From Sporosarcina sp. FSL W7-1349 (GTDB lineage: Bacteria > Bacillota > Bacilli > Bacillales_A > Planococcaceae), in NCBI RefSeq assembly GCF_038003045.1, contig NZ_JBBOOK010000001.1, positions 1,178,001 to 1,242,000 on the forward strand: 64,000 bases of DNA, in the 5' to 3' direction. The position numbers and the translations under genes were made by a program. The notes under the pieces are model-generated. The model saw only the letters and a list, made by a program, of their open reading frames with translations, did no database searches and had not been told where the DNA came from. This document shows, one piece after another, positions 43,720 through 52,526 of this stretch; within the stretch, counting starts at the first letter, position 1, and each line of letters starts with the position of its first letter.

Positions 43720-44025
43720 CTATTCCAACACCTTAAACTTGATCATCCGATTCATTTCATCCAGTTGGCTGACATAATATGTCCTATCCTTATCAATCGG
43801 CGTTTCGGTTGTCGTTTCCATATGGTACAAGGTTCGCCTGCCGGTGTCTTTGTCGATTCCATATAAAAGCTTGACGGTTTCAAAAAATACCGATTCCCTG
43901 CCCGCTTCTTTCCGGATTTGTAATTTGGAATCCTGGTTGAGTTCCAGCTCTTCCGCTTCAAAGAAATAGTCCGTTTTCCCTTCTCCATTTTCAACAGTCA
44001 TCCTTATACTCGTTTGATAGATCAT
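43720..44025 (-). CDS. hypothetical protein, 101 residues
   Basis: A small acidic soluble protein beginning MIYQTSIRMTVENGEGKTDY, mostly predicted beta strand followed by a short tail. I do not recognise a family. GGGGAAA lies upstream of the ATG. It converges with the frameshifted coiled-coil gene across a bidirectional hairpin at about 43670-43695 (AACTCACC...GGTGAGTT). Confidence 0.6.
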   Translation of the reverse strand: MIYQTSIRMTVENGEGKTDYFFEAEELELNQDSKLQIRKEAGRESVFFETVKLLYGIDKDTGRRTLYHMETTTETPIDKDRTYYVSQLDEMNRMIKFKVLE

Positions 44026-44169
44026 TCGAATTTCCCCTTTATCTTTTAAATTTACTCCAATATACTTTGCATTCCCTGAAACTCATGAATGTAATCCTAT
44101 TACTTCAGAAGAATCAACTATAAATGTCTGAATTTTTAACATATAATAGAGTAAGAAAGGGGCGTTGTA

Positions 44170-44781
44170 ATGAAAACATATATTAAGGACTTCTTGCTGT
44201 TCCCGGACGTATTGCTAATGGGACTTTTGTTCACCGCATGCGCCTCGTTTACCGTTCCCCATCTTTTGCAATTAGGTGCGTGGCTTGCCATTGTCATCGG
44301 CATGTTGACATATGCGACGAGTGAATATATGGTCCACCGCTTTTTATTTCACCTGAAGGCGCCGCGCAACCCATACTTTTTGAAACTGTTGCGGCGGCTG
44401 CATTATGACCATCATGTGGAACCCGACAATTTGAAATTACTATTTTTGCCGCTCTGGTTTAGCGTTCCTGGCTTCATCCTGTACTCCCTCATTTTTCACA
44501 GTGTAGTAGGGAGCGTTTCATTGACCCTTGCCTTTGCAACCGGTTTGCTTGGCTATTTCTTGTTCTATGAATGGAAACATTATGTCGCCCATCGTCCAAT
44601 CACTCCTCGAACGCAACTCGGGAAACGGATCAAAAAACATCATCTCCTCCACCATTTTAAGAATGAAAACTATTGGTTCGGCGTCACCCATATGACATAT
44701 GATAAAGCGCTCGGCACGTATCCGGATAACCGCTCCGTAGACAAGAGCCCGACCGCCAAAAACCTTGAAAAACGGGCATAA
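44170..44781 (+). CDS. fatty acid hydroxylase/sterol desaturase family membrane protein
   Basis: A 203-residue diiron membrane protein. Four helices surround histidine clusters EYMVHRFLFH (about 53-62), RLHYDHHVEP (about 77-86), KHYVAHRP (about 138-145) and KKHHLLHHFKNENYWFGVT (about 157-175), which match the superfamily metal ligands. Members hydroxylate or desaturate lipids or carotenoids; the substrate here is unknown. The start has AAAGGGG upstream. The gene is monocistronic, with an SD-like stretch only 8 nt before it. Confidence 0.88.
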   Translation: MKTYIKDFLLFPDVLLMGLLFTACASFTVPHLLQLGAWLAIVIGMLTYATSEYMVHRFLFHLKAPRNPYFLKLLRRLHYDHHVEPDNLKLLFLPLWFSVPGFILYSLIFHSVVGSVSLTLAFATGLLGYFLFYEWKHYVAHRPITPRTQLGKRIKKHHLLHHFKNENYWFGVTHMTYDKALGTYPDNRSVDKSPTAKNLEKRA

Positions 44782-44944
44782 CTTCGTGAAGCCTCTCCAC
44801 TTTCGACAAAAAGAGAGGCTTTTCGCCCTTTAGGGACTTTAAGACTATGGTAATAAAGGCTTGAATCTATTATATTTAAGTTATTCAATAAGTGTAGAAA
44901 TTTTCGGATATTTAACCGAAGATGGATTACGAGGGGGACACGAC

Positions 44945-45793
44945 ATGAAAAAAATACAACAGCAAAGAATAATCCTGACTATCGTGATCTGTAGTCTCGT
45001 AGTATGCCTTTTAGTAGGCTTCGCCAATCGATCCTCCCGGCCGGATATCCCTATTAACCTCATTAATGTCGCGCATCGGGGCGCCTCCGGTTTCGCACCA
45101 GAGAACACTCAAGCTTCCTTCCGCAAAGGCATTGAAATGGGAGCGGATTTCCTGGAATTTGACGTTCATCTATCCAAGGACGGCGAACCGGTGATCATCC
45201 ACGATGAACGGGTCGACCGCACGACGAATGGTAAAGGATTCGTCAAAGACCTGACGCTGGCCGAGCTGAAGGAATTGGATGTCGGGGGTTCATTCGACCC
45301 AGTCTATACGGGTGAAACGATTCTGACGCTCGATGAGTTGCTAGAGGAGTTTTACGGGGAATCTGGATTGTTGATTGAGATTAAAAAGCCCGACCAGTAT
45401 CCGGGCATCGAGGAAAAAGTTGTAGAGGCATTAACTGCCTATCCAGATGTAAGCGGTATCATCATCCAATCGTTTGACATTGATTCTATGCGGAAAGTGC
45501 ATGCGCTTCTTCCCGAAGTCGAAGTGGCCGTCCTCATGAATCCCTCACCTTTTTTACCATCCTCCAAAACGCTTAAAGAATTGACCTCTTTCGCAAGTTA
45601 CATCAATTTTAATGTATCCTATGTGAACAAAAGAGTGGTGGATCAAGTCCATAAACATGACGGAAAAGTGCTCGTCTGGTCGAAAAAGGATACCCAGTTA
45701 TTTGCCAAGGCGAAGCGATTCGGCGCGGACGGCGTCATTTCTGACTTCTCCAAACTTCCGATGGACGAACCCGCTTTTCTGGCTACAAAATAA
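44945..45793 (+). CDS. glycerophosphodiester phosphodiesterase
   Basis: The enzyme hydrolyses glycerophosphodiesters to glycerol-3-phosphate and an alcohol. The 282-residue product has an N-terminal membrane anchor or uncleaved signal (about 8-28), then the GDPD barrel with VAHRGASGFAPENT (catalytic His, about 47-60), FLEFDVHLSKDGEPVIIHDE (metal and second His) and LLIEIKKP. ATG 44945 with GAGGGGG is preferred to the in-frame upstream start at 44861. It likely acts outside the membrane on teichoic acid or lipid-derived diesters. It converges with the psiE-like gene. Confidence 0.92.
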   Translation: MKKIQQQRIILTIVICSLVVCLLVGFANRSSRPDIPINLINVAHRGASGFAPENTQASFRKGIEMGADFLEFDVHLSKDGEPVIIHDERVDRTTNGKGFVKDLTLAELKELDVGGSFDPVYTGETILTLDELLEEFYGESGLLIEIKKPDQYPGIEEKVVEALTAYPDVSGIIIQSFDIDSMRKVHALLPEVEVAVLMNPSPFLPSSKTLKELTSFASYINFNVSYVNKRVVDQVHKHDGKVLVWSKKDTQLFAKAKRFGADGVISDFSKLPMDEPAFLATK

Positions 45794-45794
45794 G

Positions 45795-46241
45795 TCAGGG
45801 ATCCCGATTGAAGAACCATCTGCTCTCCGGACGGTCGCGTGGTGTAATATTCATGATGAAGTAACCGATGATCAATACTAAAATCACAAGCGAATACAAT
45901 AGCGTGTTCATCGGATGGCCATGATCCACGATGATCAAGCGGACCATCGCCGTAATGCCGATGTAGATAAAATACCGTAACGGAAAATGGTAATCTTCCT
46001 TGAAATACTTGACGATCATTGTGATGAACTCGAAGTAGAGGAAGAAGATCAGAATATGTGCCAAGAAAAGTTTGTAATCATTGCTCTCCTGTTCCATCAA
46101 AATATCAATGAAAACGAAGAGTTCCTTCCCTAATAGAATCGACAGGACAATCGCCAATAGCACAAGGGAAATATTGAGCACCCCTTGAAGGATCTTCGGA
46201 AAATTGACCAAGAAGTTGCCAGCAAACTTTTTGTAGTTCAT
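45795..46241 (-). CDS. psiE: PsiE-like phosphate-starvation membrane protein
   Basis: A 148-residue protein with four membrane helices and the PsiE pattern LAHILIFFLYFEFITMIVKYF (about 65-85), then YFIYIGITAMVRLIIVD. PsiE homologues are induced by phosphate starvation in enterobacteria; the role is unknown. ATG 46241 with GGGGGAG is preferred to the GTG at 46247. It ends 1 bp from the convergent GDPD gene, and both may relate to phosphate supply. Confidence 0.85.
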   Translation of the reverse strand: MNYKKFAGNFLVNFPKILQGVLNISLVLLAIVLSILLGKELFVFIDILMEQESNDYKLFLAHILIFFLYFEFITMIVKYFKEDYHFPLRYFIYIGITAMVRLIIVDHGHPMNTLLYSLVILVLIIGYFIMNITPRDRPESRWFFNRDP

Positions 46242-46290
46242 GTGCACTCCCCCGGCCGTCTACATTGGACGGCCTTTTCATATATAGTGA

Positions 46291-46605
46291 TTAGCTGAAT
46301 ATTTTCAACCCGACCGCACCACAAATGATGAGTAATAAAAACATGAGCCGCTTCCAATTCCCCGGTTCCTTGAAGACGAAAATCCCCATAAGTACTGTTC
46401 CCGCTGCACCGAGTCCAGTCCATACCGCGTAGGCAGTGCCCATCGGAATGTCCCGCATGGCAAGCCAGAGGAACAGGAAACCGAAACCGAATGCGACTGC
46501 AATCCAAAGAAGCCGGAGCAATGACTTTTTTTGATTGTACAGATTGATGGCCATGACACCGAAAATTTCGCCGAAACTGGCAATGACCAAATAGAGCCAA
46601 GCCAT
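46291..46605 (-). CDS. SMR family transporter subunit (second of a pair)
   Basis: A small multidrug resistance protein of 104 residues with four helices. The membrane-embedded Glu is in IASFGEIFGVMAINL (about residue 13), and WLAMRDIPMGTAYAVWTGLGAAGTVLMG is the family signature. It overlaps the upstream SMR gene by one base (TAATG), so the two are co-translated and likely form a heterodimer of the YkkCD type. Paired SMRs export cationic drugs or guanidinium-like compounds; no ykkC-type riboswitch is seen upstream. Confidence 0.9.
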   Translation of the reverse strand: MAWLYLVIASFGEIFGVMAINLYNQKKSLLRLLWIAVAFGFGFLFLWLAMRDIPMGTAYAVWTGLGAAGTVLMGIFVFKEPGNWKRLMFLLLIICGAVGLKIFS

Positions 46606-46964
46606 TACACATCACCCCCAGCTGCCGAATCTTCCTCAGAATCCGCCATCTTCAACCCAACGACTCCCAGGATAATCAGCCCGACACATGCCGCCTGGAC
46701 CCAGGAAAAATCCGATTGGAAGTACACAGCGTCGATGAGGAAAATTGCGGCTGCCCCAGATCCGGTGAACACCGCATACACCGTGCCGGACGGCAGTTTC
46801 TCACAAGCTTTAATGATGAAATAAAAACTGAACACGATTGCGATAATCGTCAGGCTCCACTCCAAAACCGAATCGGAGTAACGGAGGCCGATCACCCAAA
46901 CCAACTCGACAATCGCGGCAAATAACACATAAAGCCAAGCCAACTGCGTATCCCACCTTTTCAA
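46605..46964 (-). CDS. SMR family transporter subunit (first of a pair)
   Basis: A 119-residue SMR protein with four helices. The essential Glu is in LFAAIVELVWVIGLRYS (about residue 20), and CEKLPSGTVYAVFTGSGAAAIFLID is the signature. The C-terminus has an acidic hydrophilic tail that its partner lacks. Opposite charge balance between the two subunits is typical of heterodimeric SMR pairs that insert with opposite topology. It starts the two-gene operon. Confidence 0.9.
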   Translation of the reverse strand: MKRWDTQLAWLYVLFAAIVELVWVIGLRYSDSVLEWSLTIIAIVFSFYFIIKACEKLPSGTVYAVFTGSGAAAIFLIDAVYFQSDFSWVQAACVGLIILGVVGLKMADSEEDSAAGGDV

Positions 46965-47062
46965 AAATGGCAGTACCTGCTAACTGACTCCATCATAACG
47001 TATTCGGTTTGGCCTGTCCAAATATGTTTTCCGGCAAACCGGCAGCGGTTTTCGCCTGCCGG

Positions 47063-48286
47063 TTATGAGGTTCTTTGGATCATTTTCCTTCCATTGAAAA
47101 ATACAGCCTGAATTTGACTGGCCTTCGTAATGTCTAGTCCCGGAACCCCGTCCGCCACTAGGAAATTGGCGTCCATTCCGGGTTCCAGCTTCCCGAACCG
47201 ATTCCCTTTTCCAAGAATGTCAGCCGGATGGGCTGTGAGCATGGCGAGTATTTCATTTTCGTCTATTTGGCGCGATTGCAGAAGCACCATCGCCGGGTGT
47301 GCGACTCGCATTAGTTCTTCCGGCCCGCGGGGTGATTGATCTGTGTACGGAAGCCACGACACACCCGGATAAGGAGGAAGATACGCATCGGTCGAAATGG
47401 AGACACGGATCCCCTTCTCGACCAATTCAACGATTTCTTCCGGTGAATTGGGCGGCAAATGGGTGCCCCCGAGCGGCGTTGCCACGATAGCCACCCCTCG
47501 TTTTACTGCATCCTCTACTAATTCCTCCGTAATTCCATGCGCATGATGCAGGACATCGATTCCCGCTTTGAGCGCTCTGCGGATGCCTTCCTCCCCCGCT
47601 ACATGCGCGCCGATCCGCTTGCCGAGCTTGTGATAAATGGAAGTGATTCGCTGCATTTCTTCCAAGGAATAGATGATCTCCCCCGCTCGCAGAACCTTAT
47701 CCTGTGTAAAGTTTGCCGGTGTAGCATTGATGAAAATATTTTCACCGGGGAACTCACTTTCCATTGCAATTTTATTAATTAATTGCGGATGGACAAGGTC
47801 GGATTTTGAAATCGCTTTCGATTGCGTGATAGCACTAAAGTGGGCCAGTTCCGGAAAACCGATGGAAATGCTCGTTGTCGCAAAGGTAATATCGAGCGGA
47901 AGATCGGCAACGGCATTGCGATAGTCCTCCACAGAAAAATCACAAAGCGGGTGACCGCAAACCTGCTCGCCGAGTGCGGTAATGCCTGATTGCAGTGCTT
48001 TGAACAGGATTGCCCTGCCGGCGAGGAAATGGGTTTCGGGTGTAACCGGATACAACATTGTCGGAGCAAATTCAAGCAAATGAGTGTGGCAATCGACTAA
48101 GGAAGGCGTGATGACGGAATCATGATAGTCCAATAAAGGATCGTACGGAAATTGTTTAGCCAATTCGGCGGCTAGGCCGATTGCGGTGATTTTCCCGTTT
48201 TGGATCCGCATCGCTCCGTCCAGGACAGCTCCGAGAGGGCTGACGGTCACTAGTTTTTTCGCTGTGACGAGATAGGTTTGATTCAT
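47063..48286 (-). CDS. amidohydrolase family protein
   Basis: A metal-dependent hydrolase of 407 residues with the imidazolonepropionase-like fold. The N-terminal metal motif is VDCHTHLLEF (about 64-73). KRIGAHVAGEEGIRRAL (His near 220), LHHAHGITEELV (His near 244) and VSISTDAYLPPYPG (Asp near 300) supply the other ligands. It lies 4 bp after a permease gene, so the two form a uptake-and-hydrolysis unit for a cyclic amide, amidine or nucleobase-like compound. The substrate is not predictable. Confidence 0.85.
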   Translation of the reverse strand: MNQTYLVTAKKLVTVSPLGAVLDGAMRIQNGKITAIGLAAELAKQFPYDPLLDYHDSVITPSLVDCHTHLLEFAPTMLYPVTPETHFLAGRAILFKALQSGITALGEQVCGHPLCDFSVEDYRNAVADLPLDITFATTSISIGFPELAHFSAITQSKAISKSDLVHPQLINKIAMESEFPGENIFINATPANFTQDKVLRAGEIIYSLEEMQRITSIYHKLGKRIGAHVAGEEGIRRALKAGIDVLHHAHGITEELVEDAVKRGVAIVATPLGGTHLPPNSPEEIVELVEKGIRVSISTDAYLPPYPGVSWLPYTDQSPRGPEELMRVAHPAMVLLQSRQIDENEILAMLTAHPADILGKGNRFGKLEPGMDANFLVADGVPGLDITKASQIQAVFFNGRKMIQRTS

Positions 48287-48290
48287 TCCA

Positions 48291-49388
48291 TCATCCTAGC
48301 AGGAACGGCGTCAGGAAAGTGGCTAAAATCCAGGCGGTTGCCAGGCGGATAATCATTCCGACAATCGCTGCCGTTAATGCTTCTCTTTCATTCAGGCTGG
48401 AAATTTCGGACCAGGTAACCGGCACTTGGCCGAAGATGACCGATAACGGCAAGCCGGAATTGGCGAGGACGAAAGAGCCGACAATCAGTTTTGGATCAAT
48501 CGCGGCAGTCAGATCGGCGAGTTGTGCAACAGCAAGCGTCGGTGCAGCCAAGATGGAGACGATACCTGTTGTGGGTTCGATGTTCAAGAAAGTCAGCGCG
48601 GTCGTCATGCCCGATTCGATAGCACCCCAGATGCCGAAAAACTTAAATGCCCCGATGAAGAAAAAGACTGCCGCAACCGCTGGGATAATCAGTAAGAAGA
48701 GCAGTTCCGCTCCCTCTTTCGCGGATGCGAAAATAGTATGAAGAAATCGGGTGTTCGGTGTGAATCGGGGAAGTTGCTGTAAATCCACTTTTTTCGTATC
48801 CCGGTAAATCGTTTTGGATAACAGAAAAGGGACAATGATGATCGGTAGGAAAATGGAGAGTAGGATGAGTGGAAACGCTTGAATGCCGAATGCGGATAAA
48901 GCGATGAGGCCTAATACCAATGTTGCGAATGATTGCGGCGATTGGACCATCGTTGCGATGGCGATTTTCTGCTCGGCCTTCGTCGCCTTCGCTTTGACGA
49001 GGATCGGGCCGGCGATCTTCCCGGCAGCATTGATATCGCCCAAGATATTATAAACACTGGGCACGATGACAGATGGGTTGATGTGAAACCATTTCATGAC
49101 AGGGACGAAAATGCGGATCAATCCGTCCGTGAATCCGAGCCGCTCCAGCAATCGGCCGAAAATGACACTGATGATGATGGCGATCCCCACTTCGCTTATG
49201 AGGAAAACATCGACGACAATCGGCTTCACTTCTCCGATAATTGTATTGAAGAATTCGGAAAGCGAGTCCGGCACGGCGAGCAATATAACGCATGACGCGA
49301 ACACGAGCAACAAGCCGATCATTTCGATTAACCGCCATTTCGCCCGGGACGGTTGCGGCTTCCTCGGCGACGCTTGTTCTTTTTTCAT
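48291..49388 (-). CDS. nucleoside-recognition (Gate) domain permease
   Basis: A 365-residue membrane protein with about ten helices. Two Gate/nucleoside-recognition segments are seen (about 55-165 and 230-350) with GDINAAGKIAGPILVKA and ANSGLPLSVIFGQVP. The N-terminus is basic and soluble. This family includes spore maturation and nucleoside transport proteins. Its position immediately before the amidohydrolase gene, with 4 bp spacing, suggests it brings that enzyme its substrate. Confidence 0.82.
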   Translation of the reverse strand: MKKEQASPRKPQPSRAKWRLIEMIGLLLVFASCVILLAVPDSLSEFFNTIIGEVKPIVVDVFLISEVGIAIIISVIFGRLLERLGFTDGLIRIFVPVMKWFHINPSVIVPSVYNILGDINAAGKIAGPILVKAKATKAEQKIAIATMVQSPQSFATLVLGLIALSAFGIQAFPLILLSIFLPIIIVPFLLSKTIYRDTKKVDLQQLPRFTPNTRFLHTIFASAKEGAELLFLLIIPAVAAVFFFIGAFKFFGIWGAIESGMTTALTFLNIEPTTGIVSILAAPTLAVAQLADLTAAIDPKLIVGSFVLANSGLPLSVIFGQVPVTWSEISSLNEREALTAAIVGMIIRLATAWILATFLTPFLLG

Positions 49389-49460
49389 CGACCAACCTCC
49401 TTGCTTTGCTTTAGTTTATGTGCGATTTGGGGGATTGGTGTTAGGTTGGGAAAGGCGTGG

Positions 49461-49641
49461 GGAAACTGCAAGGACTTGGGGGAACTCTTATGGCAAACCG
49501 CCAAACTATAAGGACAAGTCCCCGAACTGTCATGGCACGGAAGTAAACTGTAAGGGCCCGGGAAAACTCTCATGGCAAACCGCCAAACTATAAGGACAAG
49601 TCCCGGAACTGTCATGGCACAGAAGTAAACTATGAGGGCCC
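49461..49641. repeat. degenerate minisatellite with about 20-bp units
   Basis: About nine units share the pattern AACT-NTNA-NGG-NC, for example AACTATAAGGAC and AACTGTCATGGC. Four units form a higher-order block of 82 bp that is present twice (from about 49483 and 49565) with few differences. It lies in the gap upstream of the permease gene and downstream of the yunC-like gene. No coding function is supported. Confidence 0.85.
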
Positions 49642-49661
49642 CGCAATATCCTTAAAATCAC

Positions 49662-49704
49662 AAAAAACAACTCCCAGAAGAGACCCATCTCTCCGGGAGC
49701 TGTT
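49662..49704 (-). terminator. terminator of the yunC-like gene
   Basis: AACAACTCCC pairs with GGGAGCTGTT, followed on the minus strand by a T-run (GTTTTTTG). Confidence 0.85.
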
Positions 49705-49707
49705 GAT

Positions 49708-50010
49708 TTACACCATTTTCAATAAAGCCTCTTCCCCGCTCATCCCTTTATGGATGCCGAGACGTTCCGCTTCGATTGTGACCGATTCGAGTGGGGCTTT
49801 TAGCAATTGATCAATCGTTTTAACCCCGACGGCGCGGCCTGCGATGATTTGGCGGTCGATCAGCAGGGTGTTGAGCAGCTCCACGTCGAGTGCGCCACAC
49901 ATGATATACCCCACCTCGTTCGAAACAGTCAGCAACGTGGTTTTCGGTAGACGGACCGTTGTAGCGGTGAACGCATGGCCGTCCAGGATTATCGGTGTCA
50001 ATGAAACCAT
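49708..50010 (-). CDS. DUF1805 protein (YunC-like)
   Basis: A 100-residue soluble protein of the YunC/DUF1805 family. The centre reads TLLTVSNEVGYIMCGALDVELLN (about 28-50) with a conserved GYIMCGALDV motif, followed by RQIIAGRAVGVKTIDQLL. The family is widespread in Bacillales and archaea with unknown function. The ATG at 50010 has GGGGAGGAGG upstream. It is divergent from glnA and ends in a terminator. Confidence 0.88.
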   Translation of the reverse strand: MVSLTPIILDGHAFTATTVRLPKTTLLTVSNEVGYIMCGALDVELLNTLLIDRQIIAGRAVGVKTIDQLLKAPLESVTIEAERLGIHKGMSGEEALLKMV

Positions 50011-50156
50011 TTCCTCTGCCTCCTCCCCTCCTATGTATATGAATTCCTCCTTATTTACGTGAAGAAATATTTCTGTTATTTTATTGAAAAAAATTCTTGA
50101 AAATGGTATTCTTCTTGATTTATTATAGAAAAATGTTAGAAAAAAAGGAGAGTGGC

Positions 50157-51494
50157 ATGATGAGGAATTACACCAAGGACGACATTCGGCGATTTGTGAA
50201 GGATGAACATGTGAATTTTATCCGCCTGCAGTTCACCGACATTTTAGGCATGATTAAAAATGTGGAGATTCCCGTCAGCCAGCTTGAGAAGGCGCTCGAC
50301 AATAAAATGATGTTCGACGGGTCGTCGATTGAAGGTTTTGTCCGGATCGAGGAGTCAGATATGTACCTCATCCCGGATTTAGATACATGGATGGTCTTTC
50401 CTTGGCCTTCCGGCAGTGGCAAGGTGGCGCGGCTCATTTGCGATGTGTCACAAGCGGACGGCACTCCGTTCCCCGGTGATCCGCGAGGCAACTTGAAACG
50501 CGTCATCGAGGAAATGAAGGAACTTGGGTTCACCGATTTCAATCTCGGACCCGAACCAGAGTTTTTCTTGTTTAAACTGGATGCGAACAAGCAGCCGACG
50601 ATGGAATTGAACGATCATGGGGATTATTTTGATTTGGCCCCGATGGATCTCGGGGAAAATTGCCGTCGTGATATCGTTCTTGAGTTGGAGGAATTGGGCT
50701 TCGAAGTGGAGGCTTCCCATCACGAGGCAGCCCCCGGCCAACACGAAATTGATTTCAAATATGCAGATGTGTTGACGGCTTGCGATAATATTCAGACTTT
50801 CAAACTCGTCGTCAAGACGATGGCACGGAAACATGGTTTGCATGCAACGTTCATGCCGAAACCGTTGTATGGTGTCAGTGGATCGGGCATGCACTGCAAT
50901 GTGTCTTTATTCAAAGACGGGGCAAATGTATTTTTTGATGAAAACGGCGAACGAAAGCTCAGCGACACGGCGTATCACTTCATGGCGGGTGTCCTCGACC
51001 ATGTCAAAGGTTTCACCGCCATCACCAATCCGACGGTAAATTCCTATAAACGGCTCGTGCCGGGCTATGAAGCACCTTGCTACGTCGCGTGGTCGGCGCA
51101 AAACCGGAGTCCGCTCATCCGGATCCCGGCTTCCCGAGGCATGAGTACGCGGATCGAAGTCCGTTCCGTCGATTCCTCCGCGAATCCATATCTCGCCATG
51201 GCGGCCATCTTGAAAGCGGGCCTCGACGGCATCAAACGGCAACTCGAACCGCCAAAACCGGTCGATCGCAATATTTATGAAATGAAACCCGAGGAGCTGG
51301 CGGAACTCGGCATCGGCACATTGCCGACCGATCTGGACCACGCCCTCATCGCCCTTGGGGAAGATGCAGTCATCCAGGAAGCGCTCGGCTCCCATATTTG
51401 CGCAAACTTCATGAAAGCGAAGAAAGTGGAATGGGAGAGCTACCGGATCACGGTCCATCCTTGGGAATTGGAACGGTATATGAAGATATATTAA
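50157..51494 (+). CDS. glnA: glutamine synthetase, type I
   Basis: The enzyme makes glutamine from glutamate, ammonia and ATP. The 445-residue product is the GSI-alpha type of Firmicutes. Motifs are [16 protein letters not shown] (about 54-69, glutamate/ammonia latch region), [20 protein letters not shown] (metal Glu and His), [11 protein letters not shown] and [13 protein letters not shown] (phosphate Arg). ATG 50157 has AAAGGAG upstream; the longer ORF to 50097 has none. No glnR precedes it, unlike the usual glnRA operon, and I see no clear TnrA/GlnR box, so this may be a second or separately controlled copy. Confidence 0.95.
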   Translation: MMRNYTKDDIRRFVKDEHVNFIRLQFTDILGMIKNVEIPVSQLEKALDNKMMFDGSSIEGFVRIEESDMYLIPDLDTWMVFPWPSGSGKVARLICDVSQADGTPFPGDPRGNLKRVIEEMKELGFTDFNLGPEPEFFLFKLDANKQPTMELNDHGDYFDLAPMDLGENCRRDIVLELEELGFEVEASHHEAAPGQHEIDFKYADVLTACDNIQTFKLVVKTMARKHGLHATFMPKPLYGVSGSGMHCNVSLFKDGANVFFDENGERKLSDTAYHFMAGVLDHVKGFTAITNPTVNSYKRLVPGYEAPCYVAWSAQNRSPLIRIPASRGMSTRIEVRSVDSSANPYLAMAAILKAGLDGIKRQLEPPKPVDRNIYEMKPEELAELGIGTLPTDLDHALIALGEDAVIQEALGSHICANFMKAKKVEWESYRITVHPWELERYMKIY

Positions 51495-51633
51495 CATAGT
51501 TTACAAGAGTCTATGCAGCCATCCACGTCCGTGTCAAACCGGCGCCGGATGGCTGTTCCAATTTTACACCTATTTGACCTTTCAATCTTTCTATGATTAT
51601 AATAGGGCAATCCAATTTCATAAGATTCACCGC

Positions 51634-51716
51634 TAGGGGTGCTCGCAACGAGCTGAGAGAGGCATTCGCCTTAACCCTTATAACTTGAACCGGATCATGC
51701 CGGCGTAAGGAAGAGG
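51634..51716 (+). ncRNA. TPP riboswitch (THI element)
   Basis: The core is conserved: GGGGTGC, then GCTGAGA, then ACCCTT, then GAACCGGATCATGCCGGCGTAAGGAAG. The terminator at 51773-51805 follows, so thiamin pyrophosphate likely stops transcription before tenA. Confidence 0.95.
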
Positions 51717-51772
51717 TGTTGAGCAGTTACATTCTGCCGGTCTGTATCCGGTTGTGCTTTTGAATGTCATTC

Positions 51773-51805
51773 ATCCACTTCTTCTTCAAGAGGTGGATTT
51801 TTTAT
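51773..51805 (+). terminator. riboswitch-controlled terminator
   Basis: ATCCAC...GTGGAT with TTTTTTATT follows the TPP aptamer and precedes the tenA ribosome site. It is the expression platform. Confidence 0.82.
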
Positions 51806-51833
51806 TTGGAAAAAACGAAAGGGGAAATGAAAC

Positions 51834-52526
51834 ATGAAGTTCACAGATCGATTGCATGAGAAGACGTTGCCGATATGGAGGCAGAATCACGCGCATCCGT
51901 TTGTCCAGGGAATCGGAGATGGCACATTGGATCCGGATAAATTCCGGTTCTATATGGTGCAGGACTATTTGTATTTAATTGATTACGCAAAAGTTTTTGC
52001 GATCGGCGCCGTGAAGGCAAGCGATTTGCAGACGATGGGACGATTCGCTTCTTTGTTGGACGGCACGCTGAATACGGAGATGGAACTTCATCGTAACTAT
52101 GCGAAACGGTTCGGCATTTCCGAGGATGAGCTGGAGTCCGCGCAGCCTTCCCCGATCGTGCTCGCGTACACCCACTATATGCTGCATGTCTGCCAGAACG
52201 GCACCGTGGCGGAAGTCGTCGCGGCACTGCTGCCTTGCGCTTGGAGCTATTGGGAAATCGGGAAAGAGCTGAATGCCATTCCGGGGGCGGCAGATCATCC
52301 GTTGTACGGAGATTGGATTCGCATGTACGCTTCCGAAGAATTCGGGGAATTGGCGTCCTGGTGCATCGAACTGATGGATCAGTATGCGGAAGGTAAGCCG
52401 GAGCATGAGCTGGAACGGCTTGAGGAGATTTTCTTGAACACGACCCGCTTTGAGTACATGTTCTGGGATATGGCGAATTCAAAACAGATGTGGCCCGGAA
52501 CTGAAACCCGCCATGCTCAAGTTTGA
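51834..52526 (+). CDS. tenA: aminopyrimidine aminohydrolase / thiaminase II
   Basis: TenA hydrolyses 4-amino-5-aminomethyl-2-methylpyrimidine to HMP, salvaging breakdown products of thiamin. The 230-residue product has the catalytic Cys135 in LLPCAWSYWEIG, Tyr and Glu residues in FRFYMVQDYLYLIDY and the C-terminal Glu in RFEYMFWDMA. The length and Cys position equal those of Bacillus TenA. It follows a TPP riboswitch and heads the operon with thiZ, thiX and thiY. Confidence 0.95.
   Translation: MKFTDRLHEKTLPIWRQNHAHPFVQGIGDGTLDPDKFRFYMVQDYLYLIDYAKVFAIGAVKASDLQTMGRFASLLDGTLNTEMELHRNYAKRFGISEDELESAQPSPIVLAYTHYMLHVCQNGTVAEVVAALLPCAWSYWEIGKELNAIPGAADHPLYGDWIRMYASEEFGELASWCIELMDQYAEGKPEHELERLEEIFLNTTRFEYMFWDMANSKQMWPGTETRHAQV

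Noticed and set aside
46965..47062. Guanidine riboswitch upstream of the paired SMR genes
   Set aside because: The short leader shows none of the ykkC-I core and no pair of ACGR-loop hairpins of the mini-ykkC type.
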